From Caballeronia ptereochthonis (GTDB lineage Bacteria > Pseudomonadota > Gammaproteobacteria > Burkholderiales > Burkholderiaceae), in assembly GCF_001545075.1 (NCBI RefSeq), contig NZ_FCOB02000028.1, positions 38,959-102,958 on the forward strand: DNA of 64,000 nucleotides, read 5' to 3'. The position numbers were made by a program, and so were the translations under genes. This document shows positions 61,341-64,000 of this stretch, piece after piece; positions within the stretch are counted from its first letter, which is position 1; each line of letters begins with the position of its first letter. Below the pieces are notes generated by a model that was not told the DNA's origin, searched no databases, and saw only the letters and a program-made list of their open reading frames with translations.

Positions 61341-61355
61341 ATAAGCGGACGCTAT
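61341..61355. promoter_or_regulatory. Nac-type site (ATA-N9-TAT) in the nac/aminotransferase promoter
   Basis: ATAAGCGGACGCTAT fits ATA-N9-TAT and begins with the same ATAAG as the site before accB. It lies 107 bp upstream of the nac-like start and 85 bp upstream of the aminotransferase start, the expected place for self-control and activation. Confidence 0.6.
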
Positions 61356-61405
61356 TACACCAGCTTAAAGATGTCTTGGCGCGAATAATTTCATGCGCTT
61401 ACCTT

Positions 61406-61427
61406 TAGGCCTCGACAAAGAGGCCTA
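61406..61427 (+). promoter_or_regulatory. Leader hairpin before the aminotransferase ribosome site
   Basis: TAGGCCTC (61406-61413) and GAGGCCTA (61420-61427) form a perfect 8-bp stem with loop GACAAA. It ends right at the ribosome site AGAGGAGC of the aminotransferase gene (GTG at 61440). No T tract follows. It could affect ribosome access or be a dyad for a regulator. Confidence 0.45.
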
Positions 61428-61439
61428 GAGGAGCCAAAC

Positions 61440-62648
61440 GTGAGCACTTCCCGCATTGCCGGCCGCATTCGGCGCATCAAGCCATCGCCCAGCAGCGCAG
61501 CCGCCGAGCGCGCGGCAGCGTTGCGCCGCGAGGGAAAGAAGATCGTCAATCTGGTGGTCGGCGAGCCGGACTTCGATACGCCGGAGCACATCCGGCGCGC
61601 CGCATTCGAAGCGATGGAGCGCGGCGAAACGCGTTATACCGCGACAGCGGGCACGCCCGCGTTGCGCACGGCAATCGCTCAGAAGCTTGCGCGCGAGAAC
61701 GGCCTGGACTTCGATCCCGCGCAGATCATCGTGACCTGCGGCGCGAAGCACGCGATCTTCAATGCACTGGCCGTCACCGTCGATAGCGGCGATGAAGTGC
61801 TGATTCCCGCGCCCTACTGGGTCTCCTATCCGGACATGGCGCTTGCGTGCGACGGCACGCCCGTGATTCTGCCGTGCCCGGAAGAACAAGACTTCAAGCT
61901 CACCGCGCAAACGCTCGCCGCGCACATCACCCCGAAGTCGCGCTGGCTGATGCTCAATTCACCGACGAATCCGACGGGCGCGACCTACTCGCCCGAGGAA
62001 CTGCGCGCATTGGCTGACGTGCTCATCGAGCATCCGCGCATCCTCATCCTGACCGACGACATCTACGAGCACATCCGTTACGACGGGCGCAACGTGCGGC
62101 ATCTGCTGAGTGTCGAGCCCGCGCTGCAATCGCGCGTGGTCGTGGTGAACGGCGTCTCGAAGACCTATGCGATGACGGGATGGCGCATCGGTTATGCCGC
62201 AGGTCCCGCCGACATCATCGCCGCGATGGATACGCTGCAGTCGCAGTCCACCAGCAACGCGAGCTCCGTGGGCCAGGCCGCCGCACTGGCGGCGCTCACC
62301 GGCGATCAATCGTTCGTCGCCGAGTGCGTGCAGGTCTACGAGCGGCGCCGCAATCGCGCGGTCGAGCTGCTCAATCAGATTCCCGGCCTGAGCTGCAAGG
62401 CGCCGGGCGGCGCGTTCTATCTCTTCGTCAACTGTGCCGGATTGATCGGACGCAAGACGCCTACGGGGCAAACGCTCGAAAACGATTCGGACGTCGTGCT
62501 GTATTTCCTCGAAACGGCGGGCGTCGCGCTCATCGCCGGGTCGGCCTACGGCACGCCGAACTACTTCCGGGCGTCGATCGCAACGAGCATCGAGATCATC
62601 GACGAAGGCTGCGACAAGTTGCGCCGCGCGGTCGGCGAACTGAGATAA
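61440..62648 (+). CDS. Pyridoxal-phosphate aminotransferase, class I (aspartate/aromatic type)
   Basis: The 402-residue fold-type I aminotransferase has the marks VNLVVGEPDFDTPEHIRRAA, TRYTATAGTPALRTAIA, ILIPAPYWVSYPDMA-type segment, LNSPTNPTGATYSPEEL, LTDDIYEHIRYDG and the cofactor lysine K241 in VNGVSKTYAMTGWRIGYAAG. This is the AspB-like subgroup I-gamma common in bacteria. It starts at a GTG (61440) after AGAGGAGCCAAAC. It is divergent from the Nac-type regulator, and a Nac-like site is present in between. It may pass amino groups freed or required by the pxp pathway to 2-oxoglutarate (inference). Confidence 0.9.
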   Translation: MSTSRIAGRIRRIKPSPSSAAAERAAALRREGKKIVNLVVGEPDFDTPEHIRRAAFEAMERGETRYTATAGTPALRTAIAQKLARENGLDFDPAQIIVTCGAKHAIFNALAVTVDSGDEVLIPAPYWVSYPDMALACDGTPVILPCPEEQDFKLTAQTLAAHITPKSRWLMLNSPTNPTGATYSPEELRALADVLIEHPRILILTDDIYEHIRYDGRNVRHLLSVEPALQSRVVVVNGVSKTYAMTGWRIGYAAGPADIIAAMDTLQSQSTSNASSVGQAAALAALTGDQSFVAECVQVYERRRNRAVELLNQIPGLSCKAPGGAFYLFVNCAGLIGRKTPTGQTLENDSDVVLYFLETAGVALIAGSAYGTPNYFRASIATSIEIIDEGCDKLRRAVGELR

Positions 62649-62755
62649 GCAGCAACGCTTGCGACAACGAGAAGGCGAGCGCGCCGTGAGAGCGCGCCGC
62701 CAGCCGTGAGATTTCGCTTCAAACAAACTCAATCCGTCACGACAAAGGGAAGAAG

Positions 62756-63859
62756 ATGAAGAAGTCTTGCTTGGCTATCCTAACGGCCGCATGCGGCATC
62801 GGTTCGGCTCACGCGCAGTCATCGGTCACGCTGTACGGCATCATCGATGCGGCCGTGCGCTTCGATACGCACGCCAATAGCAAGGGCGACCATCTGTTCA
62901 CGATGGGCAGCGGCGGCGAGCTATCGGGCAGCCGTTGGGGCCTGCAAGGCACGGAAGACCTGGGCGGAGGGATGAAGGCGTTCTTCCAGCTGGAAGCGGG
63001 ATTCACGCCGAACACCGGCGTATCGCAGCAGTCGACGCCGAACGGCACGGCGCGCCTCTTCGGCCGCACGGCGATGGTGGGTCTGTCATCGCCTTACGGC
63101 ACGGTCACGCTGGGCAGGCAATACACGCTCGTGCACGAGATGGGTTATACGCACGACATCTACGCGTTTTCGAATTACACCGGCACCACGGGATTTCAGG
63201 GCGCGGGCCTGACGGGCGGCGGACGCCTCGACAACACCGTGCGGTACACGTCGCCGAACCTGTACGGCTTCACGTTGCGCGGCGCCTACACGTTCGGTCA
63301 GGTGGCGGGCAACGTTCACCAGAACTCCTCGCCCGCCGTGAGCCTCACGTATGATCGCGGGCCCTTGAGCGTGGGCGCGGCCTATCAGATCATCAACAAC
63401 ATCGGCGGTCTCACGCCCGCGACGACGGCCTACGGCAGCACGTACTTCGGCATCACGATTCCCGACAGCGCGCAGAAGGTCTTCACGATCGGCGCGACAT
63501 ACGCGATCGGCAACGCGAAGATCTACGGCTCGTACATCTACAGCCACGTCTATCCCGCCGACTATCGCAACGATTCGTTCTCGGTTGCATTGGGCTACTA
63601 CATCACGCCGGCCCTCGTGCTCGACCTGCCGCTGTATGTCGACTTCGTGCATCACGGCGGATCGAGCGGAACGCGCATCACCGGCGGTCCGACCATCGAC
63701 TACCTGCTCAGCAAGCGTACCGACGTGTATGCGGGCATCGACTATAACCATCTGACAGGCGCCTGGACCACGCTCGCCGCCTTGCCGAATTCGAATCAGC
63801 CGTTCTATGGCAGCAACTCCGTGTTCGAAGCCACGATCGGCATTCGCCACAGGTTCTGA
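62756..63859 (+). CDS. General porin of the Burkholderia type
   Basis: The 367-residue outer-membrane porin has a signal peptide (KKSCLAILTAACGIGSAHA) before QSSVTLYGIIDAAVRFDTHA. EDLGGGMKAFFQLEAGFTPN, YGTVTLGRQYTLVHEM, TYDRGPLSVGAAYQIINNIG and the C-terminal FEATIGIRHRF with final Phe follow. The ATG at 62756 has AAAGGGAAGA before it. It is 107 bp downstream of the aminotransferase on the same strand and may share its transcript. Its paralogue at 32729 is only moderately similar. Confidence 0.92.
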   Translation: MKKSCLAILTAACGIGSAHAQSSVTLYGIIDAAVRFDTHANSKGDHLFTMGSGGELSGSRWGLQGTEDLGGGMKAFFQLEAGFTPNTGVSQQSTPNGTARLFGRTAMVGLSSPYGTVTLGRQYTLVHEMGYTHDIYAFSNYTGTTGFQGAGLTGGGRLDNTVRYTSPNLYGFTLRGAYTFGQVAGNVHQNSSPAVSLTYDRGPLSVGAAYQIINNIGGLTPATTAYGSTYFGITIPDSAQKVFTIGATYAIGNAKIYGSYIYSHVYPADYRNDSFSVALGYYITPALVLDLPLYVDFVHHGGSSGTRITGGPTIDYLLSKRTDVYAGIDYNHLTGAWTTLAALPNSNQPFYGSNSVFEATIGIRHRF

Positions 63860-63916
63860 TTCCACCCACGATGAAACGAACACGATGCAGCGATATCCAC
63901 GTCAGCAGGAGATTTC

Positions 63917-64000
63917 ATGATAGTCGGAGTGCCTGCTGAAACGCGGGCGAACGAGGCGCGCGTCGCCGCCACGCCCGAGACCGTCAAGAAGCTCGTCACG
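63917..64000 (+). CDS. pntA: NAD(P) transhydrogenase alpha subunit, 5' end only
   Basis: The frame starts at the ATG 63917 after AGGAGATTTC, a strong ribosome site, and runs off the window after 28 codons. MIVGVPAETRANEARVAATP followed by ETVKKLVT is the typical N-terminus of the proton-translocating transhydrogenase alpha subunit (alanine-dehydrogenase-like fold). Only the first strands are visible, so whether this is the whole-length or the split (PntAA) form cannot be said. Confidence 0.8.
   Translation, partial: MIVGVPAETRANEARVAATPETVKKLVT

Noticed and set aside
1..64000. tRNA, rRNA, CRISPR array, insertion sequence or replication origin
   Set aside because: None recognised by reading both strands; no regular spaced repeats and no cloverleaf-like segments were noticed.

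Overview
The window is GC-rich DNA from a Burkholderiaceae-type beta-proteobacterium, most likely Paraburkholderia or Caballeronia. The evidence is two porins of the 'QSSVTLYGI' type, ribosome sites of the GGAGACA style, and many MFS, SSS and ABC uptake systems paired with LysR, IclR or GntR regulators. There is no ribosomal, tRNA or core replication gene. Nearly everything is uptake, ring or amide hydrolysis, or oxidation, which fits a secondary replicon or a catabolic region of the chromosome (inference).

Layout. 1-3.2 kb: edge of a small protein gene, a phospholipid-methyltransferase-like gene, and a Rieske protein fused to a repeat-bearing helical domain. 3.2-9.1 kb: MFS transporter, ADP-forming acyl-CoA synthetase, acyl-CoA dehydrogenase and a divergent IclR regulator with twin operators. 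9.1-15.4 kb: GntR regulator divergent from a gntP / SAF-domain dehydrogenase / amidohydrolase / MFS operon, with three GntR-like operators between them. 15.4-20.8 kb: sulfur-flavoured genes (flavin monooxygenase, CmcJ-like oxygenase, 82-aa protein, MetQ, YeiH, small Cys protein). 20.9-24.2 kb: a decaying segment with a deletion junction, a frameshifted tauABC set and an MFS remnant.

24.3-35.1 kb: two sodium symporter + DUF3311 pairs with two cytosine-deaminase-like hydrolases, a ureidoglycine aminohydrolase (AllE) and a TrzA/SsnA-like amidohydrolase, plus a porin and a LysR regulator. This looks like a programme for N-heterocycle or ureide use. 35.1-46.6 kb: outer-membrane AlgE-like protein, YoaK, then a duplicated set of isochorismatase-like hydrolase, XapX membrane protein and YtcJ-like amidohydrolase around one LysR gene. 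The same 13-bp core lies in both divergent promoters of this set. 46.9-48.5 kb: CPA1 Na+/H+ antiporter.

48.5-60.2 kb: a 15-gene train on the minus strand: biotin carrier, biotin carboxylase, PxpB, PxpC, a second carrier-like protein without the biotin lysine, PxpA, SDR, 2-hydroxyacid dehydrogenase, polar amino-acid ABC transporter, SDR and RraA-like protein. Upstream is a Nac-type LysR gene divergent from an aminotransferase. Two sequences fitting ATA-N9-TAT flank the LysR gene, pointing to nitrogen-responsive control of lactam or amino-acid use. The window ends with a porin and the first codons of pntA.
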